Below, piece after piece: positions 33,952-44,071 of a stretch of 64,000 nucleotides of DNA. Both the position numbers and the translations under genes were made by a program. Under the pieces are notes generated by a model. The model did no database searches. It saw nothing but the letters and a program-made list of their open reading frames with translations, and had not been told where the DNA came from. Origin of the DNA: Romanomermis culicivorax (lineage: Eukaryota > Nematoda > Enoplea > Mermithida > Mermithidae); contig CAWUHX010000509.1 in assembly GCA_963922205.1 (NCBI GenBank), positions 1 through 64,000 on the forward strand. Direction: 5' to 3'. Numbering within the stretch: position 1 is the stretch's first letter; the number at the start of each line of letters is the position of its first letter.

Positions 33952-35378
33952 TGTCACATTAAACAAAATTGGAGCCAAGTCACATTAACTGAATTGGTGA
34001 TCAGTCACATTGATGGGAAAACCCATACCATATCCCATAGGGAATATGGCCATGACACTGCAAGTGACATGCTGTGACCCCATTGGGTGGCTCTCTAATA
34101 CTTTCATTTCGGGAACCTAACCCAGCTGGTACTATCACAAGAAAACCCATGGTGTACCTCAGCCTTGTCTTAGGGTTCAGCTGTAGAATAATGGACAACG
34201 CGGCTAGGTCAGGGGTGGCAATCCCTAGTCGTCATTCACTGAGAATGAGGGACTGGGCCATTCCTGGAATGGCTTACTCTAGGGGACCCAATTGTCAACC
34301 TAAATCCCCTAATTGGCCCTGACCTTAAATGTCCAAGGGCTGTCTTAACTGAGGGTACTCTCACGGGAAAACTAGCTTAAGGAGGATTCCCACAAATATA
34401 CCCTCAACAATAATAACCCGAGAAGACTCACTAAATCCTCTTCTCAAGGCACTCGGCGCTGGGCCACAGGTTCAAAGGTCAAAACCTGGGTCCTGCGGAT
34501 GGCGGGGGAACAGGTTCGACAATCCCAAGCAATTCAGCATGGAGGGTATGTGAATGTGAGTCCGCCCGCGACAGTATCAAAACGTTCCTCGGGGAGGCGA
34601 CGGGGGTTCTCGATCAACAGGCGACAGGGTAAACTCCTAAGGATGGGTTACGGTAACTGGCAACGCAAAGGGAGACCGAAGGAGAATATGTAAATTTATT
34701 ATAAAGGCGGTTGACGAAGGTACAATATGTAAATTATAATAAAACGATGCAGGCAAATGCAGGAACCCAGGCTGTAAAACGCAAAAGATTAGGCCCAAAA
34801 ATGAGTGCAAAATTAACGAAACAAGCCCATTTAAAGGGCCCCCTAATCTACAGTATGCCTTGGGTGGAGCTAGGACACACCCAAGCTAACTTCTGCAGCA
34901 GAAATGGCTGCAGAAGATGCCTATGGTCACATAGACATTTTCTAGTTCACTATGTTAAGCATTGGGCAAGTTTTAACTCTCCATGCTTAGCATAGGAACG
35001 TCATCTAGTGAGAATTTCCAACTTGGCGTTTCACGATGTGAATTGTCGCTAGTTTTTACTGATAAGAGGTGCATGTTGTGCTCCAATTACAGTGATGAGC
35101 TCGGAGAGCTTATCTTTAACGGAAATTCTTGACTAGCGGGTTACATACCATAGTCTATGTGCGTAACGAAAAAATAACAAAACGTAATGGAAATAAAAGT
35201 GTGAAAGTAAAATAGAAATGAAACATAAAAAGTACACACAGAAAATGCATGTAAAAATTATAAAAACTAAACGTAAAATTGACATAAATTACTGTAACAC
35301 AAAACGTGGTGAAAAACATAATGGAAAAAATATGATGTGAATCACATAAAGCTGGGCGAAATTTGTCGGCACGTGACA
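33952..35378 (-). repeat. element 1 5' LTR
   Basis: 1427 bases, TGTCAC...GTGACA, matching 19064-21144 apart from the two later inserts. In the first 260 bases I count about twenty differences by eye, so insertion was not recent. As the upstream LTR on the minus strand it would hold the promoter, but no confident TATA box was found on that strand. Confidence 0.92.
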
Positions 35379-36121
35379 ACATTCCTATTAATTTATTTGA
35401 AGTGTTCTGTTTTGATCGGCCCGCACCCCAGTAGCAGTTATTGACCAAATTAAAGACGCTCTAATTAATTTGCACATTGGCACCTGGCCCCAGAATCCAC
35501 ATGTAAACACACATTCTGTAGCTATATTAATTCTCCCCAAAAATCGTAAATCCACCTGCCCTGTAATAGAAAGTAGAAGCCCAACCCAGACACCAGTCTC
35601 AAGTGGAACAGTAGTTGTGGTTCATACAGAAGCATATATACACACAAGTAATAAATACAGAAGCACATAGGTGTGGTTAAGTCCATCCTAAGCAAGGAAG
35701 CAAGTGTAATAAAAGTGTGGAATGCATACGATAGGTAAAAAGCATTGAAGGTGTGGTTAAGTAAGCATGCAGTATACGAAAGCATAAGAAGCAGGAAGTG
35801 AAGATTGGTGGAAAGTGAATTGGGGAGGAGACCCCCCACATACCAAGGGAGTGGCCAAAGCAGAAGCCGTATATAAAGCAGAGAGAAGCGTAAAATCATC
35901 AGAATTGAATCCATGTTGTATTTTATGCCAAGCTTTTTTGTGAAGCAGAAGCCATTCATTTTGTTGTGCATCGACGTAAGGAGTCTGTCGGTGATTTGTT
36001 TATATTTGTGTAATATTATCATATCACTCATTGATCATTCGTGTCCCCATGGAAAGCACGGAAGAGAAAGCACGGGCGTTTTCAGAGTCAAGTAAAAGTA
36101 TAGATAAATCTGGGCATTACA
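35379..36121 (+). repeat. element 2 5' LTR, second piece
   Basis: Continues the LTR begun at 18940 after the 4-bp duplication ACAT. It matches 43330-44067 and ends GGGCATTACA. Contains TATATAAA at 35870-35877 and AATAAA near 35648. Together the pieces are about 863 bases without the duplicated ACAT, against 856 in the 3' LTR. Confidence 0.92.
35870..35877 (+). promoter_or_regulatory. TATA box of element 2 LTR
   Basis: TATATAAA, preserved at the equivalent place in the 3' LTR (43823-43830). Its position about 245 bases before the LTR end fits an LTR promoter for the plus-strand transcript. Confidence 0.65.
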
Positions 36122-36539
36122 TATTTTGAAGGCCGTACCCTACCGTAACCATTGAAACTCCCTGCCCCATTAAGGTGCATCCTTTTCCAGGCAACCCTAA
36201 GAAGTAATCATACACATAAGAGCTATCTCCTACAGTAGAACAATTAATTCTTAAATATCAAACTGGAAAGTACCTTTAACGAAACATTAAGTGATACCTT
36301 TTTACAAATCAAACCTGAAGCAAAAACTGAGACCTCAAGGCAAAATCCCAATGCAAACTGAGAATGACCCATCAAACTCAGGATCACTTAGAAGAAATCA
36401 TTAGAGAACAAATAAACAAACCATATTCCAAGCATTTTTGAACCCTCCGAACTTAATTCAACCAAAATACAGTAAACCCCACCCTAATTGATGACTTAAG
36501 AACAGCCAATATCCGCATTAACATGGCAAACAATTTTTA

Positions 36540-37560
36540 TGTGAAAGGTACAATATTCACGGGTGGAGTGACCCAATGTTTTGGTGAATGAAGTAAACAA
36601 TTAGAGCAATTCATTATACTCCAAGGCATGAAGGATACTGACGGACAATTAAAGTTAGTATGTTTAGAAATTCATTTCGGCAGAGCAGCATTAGCAAAAT
36701 TCAACAGTTTAGCAGATTCTGAAAACCCGCCCCATACATATGAGCAGTACAAAATCGCATTACATTCTTCCTTCCCAAATAATAGAGACACTGAGTTGCA
36801 TCAACAATTTTTACGAGAGAGAAAACAAAAACGATCAGAAACAGTAACAGAATTTTTGTTCAACCTTGAGGATTTAGCAACCCTCGCCTACCCCAACTTT
36901 AATTCGGAGGTGCCAGAAATGATCATAAAACCCCTTTTTGTTGAAGGCATGCAGGATAAAATTAGGGAAGCATTAAGTATAGAAGGTTCACAACCCTAAA
37001 AGAAATGTCAGACGAAGCAGCTTACATCGAACAGTAAATTCTTAGAAATGAACCAAAATCCAACAACCTACCATTCATACCTCCCAAACCCAAACCCATC
37101 TTTTCATTAACAAACAACACTGACCAACAAGGCCTTTTGCATCACTTAAAACAGCAAGTAAAAGATTTACAGTCGCAGATCAAACAAAATTCACAACCCC
37201 AGCCACAGAGTAACAACAACAGTTTTAATAACAACAACGGTTTCAGAAACAACAGCAGTTTCAGGCAGCCTACATGTATTCAATGGGGCCAAATTGGTCA
37301 TGTAGCTTGAAACTGTAACTCATCAGGAACATGAAAATCATGTGAAATCTGTTTTTACAATAATCACTTTACCCAGGACTGCAAGAGCCGATGCATCCAT
37401 TGTTACCAAACAGGCCACAGATCCGACCACTGCATAACTAAAACTTATTCCAATGTTCAGTGTTTTCTATGTAAACAGAGAGGCCACACAAGCAGGTATT
37501 GCCCCAACCAACAGAGTTGTAATGTACAAAATTGTATTGAAGACAGACAACCCCAGCCCC
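36540..37560 (+). pseudogene. element 2 Gag with zinc-knuckle array
   Basis: Decayed Gag. The best frame, 36628-36999, carries capsid motifs homologous to element 1 (RDTELHQQFLRE, TVTEFLFNLEDLATLAYPNF, MIIKPLFVEGMQ). After frame breaks and an Asn/Gln-rich stretch (37180-37260), three clean CCHC knuckles follow between about 37335 and 37510 (CEICFYNNHFTQDC, CIHCYQTGHRSDHC, CFLCKQRGHTSRYC), with a fourth degenerate one before them. Element 1 has fewer recognisable knuckles. The protein would package element RNA. Confidence 0.85.
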
Positions 37561-38059
37561 TAATGAACATTGATGATCCCGCCCTTCACTCCAAACTGCC
37601 CACCATACATAGCCGCCCCCAGCATACTTTAGGAACCATCATGCGGGCCTGCCACTGATGCAGCAAAGAGGAATACATTCACAATCTGGACCTACCAGAC
37701 TGGTGCAGCATGTCACCACCTTTTACACCACCCCCAAGCCATTACCTACCATTCCTGCCACCTACCAAATCCCTAGAAAATGTCCCTGCCACTCGCCCAC
37801 CAACCAAGAAAAGCCGAAATCTTCTCTCCTTACTCCATGGGCTAACCAACAAACCGTACTAATTTCACCCCTGCAAAACCCTACTCCCCACCCCCAAAAG
37901 TATGAACATTCTGACCCAATCATGCAACCCAACTTCTCAAATTCTGCAAACTGTTCAGATATCAAACCAACCAACCCCACCACCGATGCCTACACCACAC
38001 TGACGCGGGGCCCACCAAATCACACTGACCGCCAAAACACAACATGCTGCCCCCAATAA
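37561..38059 (+). pseudogene. element 2 Pro-rich linker after gag
   Basis: A Pro/Thr-rich stretch (open in one frame at 37658-38059) follows the zinc knuckles and ends 16 bases after the ATG of the envelope-like frame. It takes the place of the Pro/Ala-rich linker in element 1. No motif recognised. Confidence 0.45.
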
Positions 38060-39486
38060 AAATCATTATTGGTTTCTTTGTTGTGTTATACTTTGTATAA
38101 TAATTCCATCATCTTGTCATGCGCAATTTCAGCTCTGTGGAACCTCATTGAGCCATCATTTGGTCAGCATACCAAAAACTGTATCATGTATGCCCCCTTC
38201 TACAATAGACAAACCCATACAGACATTTGGAAAAATCTATATTCCCTCCACCAAACCTCACATAACAGACGCATACAAGTGTAGTATTCCCAAAAGGAAA
38301 ATTTGTACCAATACTGGATTTTTTGGGTCAAAAAGCATCATTTTGGACCAAACCAAAATGGAAAACCTAACCCCACATGTTTGCAAGGCAACCATTATAG
38401 GCAAAGAGCACAATAGACAAAAACAAACAACTTGCTAAGCGTAGAATACACATGGTGTTGCACAGACTATTGTATGTCTGTCACTAATGTCATTGTAGAA
38501 ACTGGACAAGTAGCTTCATGGAATAGAAAATCAATAACAGGTACATTAGGCGACCTGCGGTCATGCAAGCCAACATCAGGTCATAGTGTAACAGCCGATG
38601 GAGCCAATATCTGGAATGAGACCACTTTTGAAAACTTATGCCCCTTCAAATACAAAAATACTTACCCCATGCCCTCTTTTCCAACCTAAACTGCCCCCAA
38701 ACCCAAGACAGTGATCTAACTGAACAAGGTATTATTGTACAGCTAGACAAAAGAACACCACACCACAATGCTTTTTTAACCCCACAACTTAATGAAACCC
38801 CAACTACATTATAGGACTTCGATGATTTTGAACCCATCAATGCAAAACTAGATTACCTAGCGGACAAAATTCAGGAATTCGAAATTCAAAATTTCAAAAA
38901 CGAATGGAATGAGTTATGCAGACAAGCTCAATGTCATCTTGATTTAGTGTGGCAAATCTTGCCCCTTGATGCAACACTTGGCGCGCGTGCATTTTTACAA
39001 AGGATGGACATAATTGCAGAATTCACAGGAGATGCCCTCACAATCTGGCCCTGTAAACAGGTAAATGCATCAAAAGTCTTTTACAAACACAAAATCAATG
39101 AGACTTGCTACAAACTCCTACTTATCCTTGTAGGGACTGACATTATGTTCTCAAATTCAGGAGGGAATGATTTGACCCCTTTCTCCCAAAGTGTTGACTG
39201 TCACCACATGCATGTTGCCTTATACAAACAAAATAATACATGGATCAGTGAAACAGGATTCCCACATGTAACTGATCTCCCCTTAGAAATAGTATGGAAT
39301 GAAAACTTCTCCCTCTTACACTTCAATACACCAACAATTTTTCATGACCAACTTGCAACAATATCAACAAACTTACTTTTTTTGAAGCAAAACATCTACA
39401 AAACCACACCCTCCAAAGCATTGTTAACAAACTCGTTAATTACACCACCCAAATGTCTCTTAATTCCGATACAGTATACACCATGA
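38044..39486 (+). pseudogene. element 2 envelope-like glycoprotein ectodomain
   Basis: Begins with ATG at 38044 and a hydrophobic signal-peptide-like stretch (KIIIGFFVVLYFV). Frame breaks follow, then 38148-38438, 38432-38689 and 38947-39486 code for the same protein as 26487-27674 of element 1: CTNTGFFGS, WCCTDYC, GQVASW, TLGDL, and a Cys-rich region. The last part, missing from element 1, includes GARAFLQRMD, a GDALTIWPCK phrase and further paired Cys. This arrangement of signal peptide, Cys-rich ectodomain and downstream anchor is that of a viral envelope protein. The frame of the anchor is offset by -1, with a run of seven T at 39377-39383 at the place where the frames cross. It is a broken relic. 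Confidence 0.7.
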
Positions 39487-40262
39487 TCTTAGGCAGTGGT
39501 CAAGCAATCAGCAACACACTTTCCGGTGCCGGTCGAGGCATAGAGCATGTCGTAACAAGTACTACCCAAAGCCTCACGGATGGGTTGAATATATTACTAA
39601 AAGGGCCCTTGCAAATACTTATCAACCTAGCTGTCATCATTGTTGTCATCGCAGGCATCTTTTATTTCTTCCTTATTTTGTGTAAATATTTCCCTTACCC
39701 TAAGCATCACATTGCCGATGAACATACATACAAAATGCCTTTAGATAACAGGCGGTTACCCGAGACCATCCATCCCTCATTTGGTCATGCCCTCTTAGAA
39801 TTAGCCAATTGTCATGAAGCCCAAACTCAACAGAAATACGTCCTTGTTGACATCAATACTCCAAGGACCCCTGCAATCGAACTTATCAATCAAATACACC
39901 AATCAGTCTCCAATAAACCCCCAACAACCATACTTGAGAAACATACCCCTCACATTCTAATTACACTGAACGGGAAGCTATTCACCAAAAGCTTGATTGA
40001 CACTGGTGCCATGTACTCCCTCATTGATTCCCATATTGCTGAAGCCCTACAGATAGACATGAAACCTCCACTAGTGCAAGCAAAAGCAGCAAACAACTTT
40101 CCCATCCACTTCATAGGAACAACTTTTGTTACAGTAATCGCCCAAACTATCCAAGAAACTATAATGGTACATGTCCAAAAAGATTGCACAGCAGACATAC
40201 TTCTTCAGCCAATTTTTAGAATACACCATCAACAACCAAAAGTCCCAAGTAAAATTTGGTGA
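39453..40262 (+). pseudogene. element 2 membrane anchor fused to protease
   Basis: A single uninterrupted frame of 269 codons. Residues 1-48 look like a membrane-proximal stem with many Ser/Thr and Gly. Residues about 50-75 are a strongly hydrophobic transmembrane span (LAVIIVVIAGIFYFFLILC). A cytoplasmic segment follows, then at about residue 175 the protease active site SLIDTGAMYSLID. Because no stop lies between the span and the protease, the two are physically one product. Open coding for the stem extends upstream to about 39360 in the same frame. Element 1 shows the same join. The end of the frame at 40262 is shifted against the RT frame. Confidence 0.85.
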
Positions 40263-41420
40263 TGTTATACTCCCTTGTGATGGCCTAGAATACAGCCCCC
40301 TGTCGACCTGTTGCGGAATCTATCTGTATGAGAAATTAGAATTACCACCACAAACTGTTACCAAATTCACTGTCCCCTTACCCAAATCATACCTACACAT
40401 CAACCAACTCGAATTTACCCCAAAAGCTAGACAAAATGCTAAAGTCCATTTCCCCGCTTGCATATCAGGGAATCAAAACAGTCATATACGCATTTCGGTC
40501 TTAAATACACAGGACATTCCCCAGACCCTCTACTCTGGCACATGCATTGGCCCAGTTTCAGGGTTCATTCAAAAAGCAAACTCGCCCACCAAACTACTTC
40601 TTCCTGTGCCGAACAAGCAGAACGGCTTTGATACTTTCACATGGTTAAGAGAAAACGTTAATTTAACCTCAAGCAACCTCACTGAAGCGGAGAAAAATCA
40701 ACTCTTACGCTTTCTATCCAAATACCCCACCCTATATGTGAACTCCAAAATGGATGTAGGTCAAACCACACTTGTCTCCCACAACATTGACACTGATAGC
40801 TCCCAACCCATACACAGACATCTTTTTGGGACATCCCCAAAAGAAAAACAAATTATCCAAGCAGAGGTGGAACAACTCGCAGCAGCTGGTGTAATTAGCC
40901 AAAGCAATTCCCCGTGGTGTACCAACACAGTTCTTGTCCCCAAAAAAGATGGTGGACATCCCCTATGCATTGATTTCTGGGGCCTGAATAAAGTGACCAA
41001 AAAAGACACATACCCACTACCCTGTATTGACAAAATCCTAGACACCTTGCATGGAACGAAGTACTTTACATCCCTAGACCAGTTTAATGCATATTACTCC
41101 ATCTCAATTGCAGAAAGTGACCAGAAAAAACAGCCTTTAACTGTTCAGCCAGACAATACCAATTCAATTACCTCCCTTTTGGCCTCACAAATTCCCCTGC
41201 CACATTCTAATGGTTAATGGACGTTATCCTTTCTGGATTGCAATGGAACACCTGTCTCATGTACCTCAATGACGTCTTAGTCTTGGCACAATCCCATGCT
41301 CAAATGTTAAGACACTTAGACATCATCATCACTCGTTTTTCAAAAGCCTGATTAAAACTTAATATACAGAAATGCAAATTTTGTCAACCCCAAGTCCAAT
41401 ATCTGGGCCACAAGCTCGAA
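40171..41420 (+). pseudogene. element 2 protease-RT linker and reverse transcriptase
   Basis: 40171-41217 is one open frame: linker, then RT motifs SPWCTNTVLVPKKDGG, CIDFWGLNKV, YPLPCIDKILD, FTSLDQFNAYYS. After a shift near 41140 the second half carries the active-site region, in which YLDD is replaced by YLND (about 41262-41273), so a catalytic Asp is lost. Thumb motifs (KCKF, VQYLGHKLE) follow to 41420. Clearly homologous to the element 1 RT. Confidence 0.88.
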
Positions 41421-41990
41421 AGAAGTCAAATCATTTCTCGACTTACCCTCCTATTACCGCAGATTCATCCCCAGTTGCTCTCAAATCTCCACCCTACTTA
41501 CTGCATTACTCAAGAAAAACTCCGAATTTTCGTGGTGCCCCGAACAACAGACTTCCTTTGATAAACTCAAAGAGTTGCTCATTCATGCACCAGTCTTTCA
41601 ACACCCGGATTTTAGCAAGCCCTTTAGTTTGCAAACTGACGCATCAAAGCTCTGAATTGGTGCAATTTTAAGCCAACTCGATAGCAAAGGTCTTGATCGG
41701 CCCATCACTTTTGAGAGCCCTACATTAAAACCCACACAACGTAACTACCCCATAACAGAATTAGAAACCCTTGCAGTAGTCAAATTCATTAAACATTTTC
41801 GCTCCTATCTGTTCCAACAACATGTCATTGTCCACACAGACCATACTGCAGTCCAGGCAGTCCTGTGAAAAGAAAATCCCTCCCCTCAAATTGCCCATTG
41901 GGGACGAGTCCTCTCTGGCATTCAACTTGACATTCGGCCTAAGAAAAACATGGCTAACGGGAATGCAGATACCATCTCCCATTTCCCATC
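41421..41990 (+). pseudogene. element 2 RNase H domain
   Basis: Broken frames with PDFSKPFSLQTDAS (first catalytic Asp retained), IGAILSQLD, TELETLAVVKFIKHF and HTDHTAVQAVL. At least two stops interrupt it. Follows RT in the usual order. Confidence 0.75.
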
Positions 41991-42089
41991 CCGCACAGCA
42001 AAACCATCTTTTGATATTGATCACCTTGAAACATGACCTGAGATATCTACTGTCAATACCATCCTTGAAGCTGAAGCCTCCGAGCAGGA

Positions 42090-43150
42090 AGGAGAACAGA
42101 AAAATTTCACAGAACTCCAACCCACTGATCCAACTGTCAAGGCAATCTTGACCAAACTTACCCATAAACATCCCCTTACAATGATCAAATTCGCAGTTTA
42201 TCACAATATTCTATTTCCTATAATTGACAAGCAACCGAAACTATACATCCCAAAATCACAAATCCATGATCTAATTGCAGCTCACCATGACAGCAAGTTT
42301 ACAGGCCATTGCATGGGGCTATTACCCCTAACTGAGGGAGGGAGTTGATTCATTGTCATATTTATTGACTATTTGACCAAATATGTGGAGGCCTTCCCAA
42401 GCCCTGACATCACAGCCACCACCATTGCCCAGTTATTTGTAAACAAAATTGTTTGCCATCATGGCTCTCCAAAAATCATCCACTGTGATCATGCATCAGA
42501 TTTTGTTTCTGATCTTTTTACCTGAATCACCGACCTGTGCAATACCCAGAAAGTTCACACAACTCCATATCACCCTATTGCCAATGAGGAAGTAAAACAC
42601 TGTAACTAAACCCTCGCCATCCGTATCGGCATGTATATCAACTCCAAACATACTGATTGGGACACCTATTTACCCTTCGCTGTTTTTTCAATCACCATTC
42701 ATAAAAATGATAGCACTTCCAACCCCCCAATTCGAATTACTTCATGGTTGACAGCCCAGTTTACCATCTGACACAGCATTAAATTTTCTGCCCACCTCCT
42801 ATATGGTCGACCTTGATGACTACGCTCTCGGTGTCAAATCTCATTTTACTCAAGCCCTCTCCACTGTTCAGAAAAATTTACAAAAACCACAAACCCAATA
42901 TACAGTTCAGTACAATAAACATGCCCATGATGTCCACTACCAGTCAGGTGATCTTATTTTATAGAAAAATAATTCTTGCAAGCAAAGGCTTACCCCTAAA
43001 TTTTAACCCCACCAAAATGGGCCCTATACAGTCACCAGCTTCCTATACCCTAATGTTACACCCAAACATTCCCTCAAGAATACCACTTTTATGCTCCATG
43101 TAAATGAAACAACCCCTTTCTACCCCCAAGCAGCTTCTACCAAAATTACC
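42090..43150 (+). pseudogene. element 2 integrase
   Basis: Begins with the zinc domain (AAHHDSKFTGH), but the Cys pair half appears deleted, since GGS...FIVIFIDYLTKYVEAFP of the catalytic core follows almost at once near 42340. The second catalytic Asp is in HCDHASDF and the Glu in NEEVKHCN. A C-terminal domain at 42813-43103 resembles that of element 1 (YNKHAHDVHYQSGDLIL). Several stops and shifts. Confidence 0.82.
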
Positions 43151-43198
43151 CCGACCACTTCTCACCCTCAAACCCCTTGAATGAGGACGTTCAACTTC

Positions 43199-43211
43199 AG
43201 AAGGTAGGAAA
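43199..43211 (+). other. element 2 polypurine tract
   Basis: AGAAGGTAGGAAA lies directly before the 3' LTR start TGTGATG, the expected place for the plus-strand primer in reverse transcription. Confidence 0.65.
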
Positions 43212-44067
43212 TGTGATGTAGATGCTAGCGCATGGTTGTAAATTCAAAATGTACGCTATGCGTTATTTATTACTGCATATAAATTTATTATATAATTCAT
43301 TGTCTCAAGGATGTCTGGATTTAACATGTTGACATTCCTATAAATTTATTTGAAGTGTTCTGTTTTGATCGACCCACACCTCAGTAGCCGTTATTGACCC
43401 AATTAAAGATGCTCCAATTAATTTGCACATTGGCACCTGGCCCCAGAATCCACATGAACACACATATTCCGCAGCTATATTAATTCTCCCCAAAAATCGT
43501 AAATACACCTGCCCCGTAATAGAAAGTAGAAGCCCAACTCAGACACTGGTCTCAAGTGGAACAGTAGTCACAGTTCATACAGAAGTATATATACACAAGA
43601 GTAATAAATACGGAAGCACATAGGCGTCCTTAAGTCTATCCTAAGCAAGGAATCAAGTGTAATAATAGCATGGAAAACATATGATACATAAAAAGCATTG
43701 AAGGTGTGGTTAAGTTAGCGTACAGTATACGAAAGCAGAAGAAGCAGGAAGTGACGATTGGTGGAAAGCAAATCCGGAAGCAGACCTCTCACGTACCAAG
43801 GGAGTGGCCAAAGCAGAAGCGGTATATAAAGCAGAGAGAAGCGTAAAATCGTCAGAATTGAATCCATGTTGTATTTTATTTTAATGTTTTTGTGAAGCAG
43901 AAGCCATTTATTTTGTTGTGCATCGACCTAAAGAATCCGTCAGCGAGTTGTTTATATTTGTGTAATATTATCCTATCACTAGTTTATTGTTTGCGTCGCC
44001 CTGGACCATAGAGAAGCACAGGCGTTTTTGGAGTCAAGTAAAAGTATAGATAAATCTGGGCGTTACA
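43212..44067 (+). repeat. element 2 3' LTR, intact
   Basis: 856 bases from TGTGATGTAGATG to GGGCGTTACA. It contains in one piece what is split in the 5' LTR, and so serves as the empty-site reference for element 1. TATATAAA is at 43823-43830. CAAA follows at 44068-44071. Confidence 0.93.
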
Positions 44068-44071
44068 CAAA

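Larger units (their letters stand above)
19064..35378 (-). mobile_element. LTR element 1 (Ty3 type), nested in element 2's LTR
   Basis: A 16.3 kb retrotransposon on the minus strand. Its LTRs begin TGTCAC and end GTGACA, and it is flanked by ACAT (19060-19063 and 35379-35382). Removing it with one ACAT rebuilds the sequence seen in the intact LTR of element 2 at 43326-43345. Order on the minus strand: 5' LTR 35378-33952, primer site, a 3.85 kb leader with a hairpin array, gag 30097-28300, envelope-like frame, membrane-protease frame, second protease, RT, RNase H, integrase ending 21634, then 3' LTR 21144-19064. Scattered stops and shifts show it is inactive. Its length is well above the usual 5-8 kb. 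Confidence 0.92.
18940..44067 (+). mobile_element. LTR element 2 (Ty3 type), split by element 1
   Basis: Full extent of the older retrotransposon including the nested insertion. It is bounded by a direct repeat CAAA (18936-18939 and 44068-44071). The LTR begins TGTAATGTAGATG and ends GCATTACA, the standard TG...CA form. The 5' LTR is in two pieces (18940-19063 and 35379-36121) because element 1 sits inside it; the 3' LTR is whole (43212-44067). The internal part 36122-43211 codes on the plus strand for gag, an envelope-like protein, a membrane-anchored protease frame, RT, RNase H and integrase, all with frameshifts and stops, so it is inactive. Confidence 0.9.

Noticed and set aside
19186-34322. 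Similar 82-codon frames at 19186-19434 and 34074-34322 as a conserved gene
   Set aside because: Both lie at the same place in the two LTRs of element 1, so their similarity follows from LTR duplication and is no evidence of coding.
36122-36145. A primer binding site for element 2 directly after its 5' LTR
   Set aside because: The sequence there (TATTTTGAAGGCC) lacks the expected TGG start, so mutation or another primer cannot be told apart.
35470-43623. Matching frames at 35470-35670 and 43423-43623 as a gene pair
   Set aside because: Same explanation: they are the two LTR copies of element 2.
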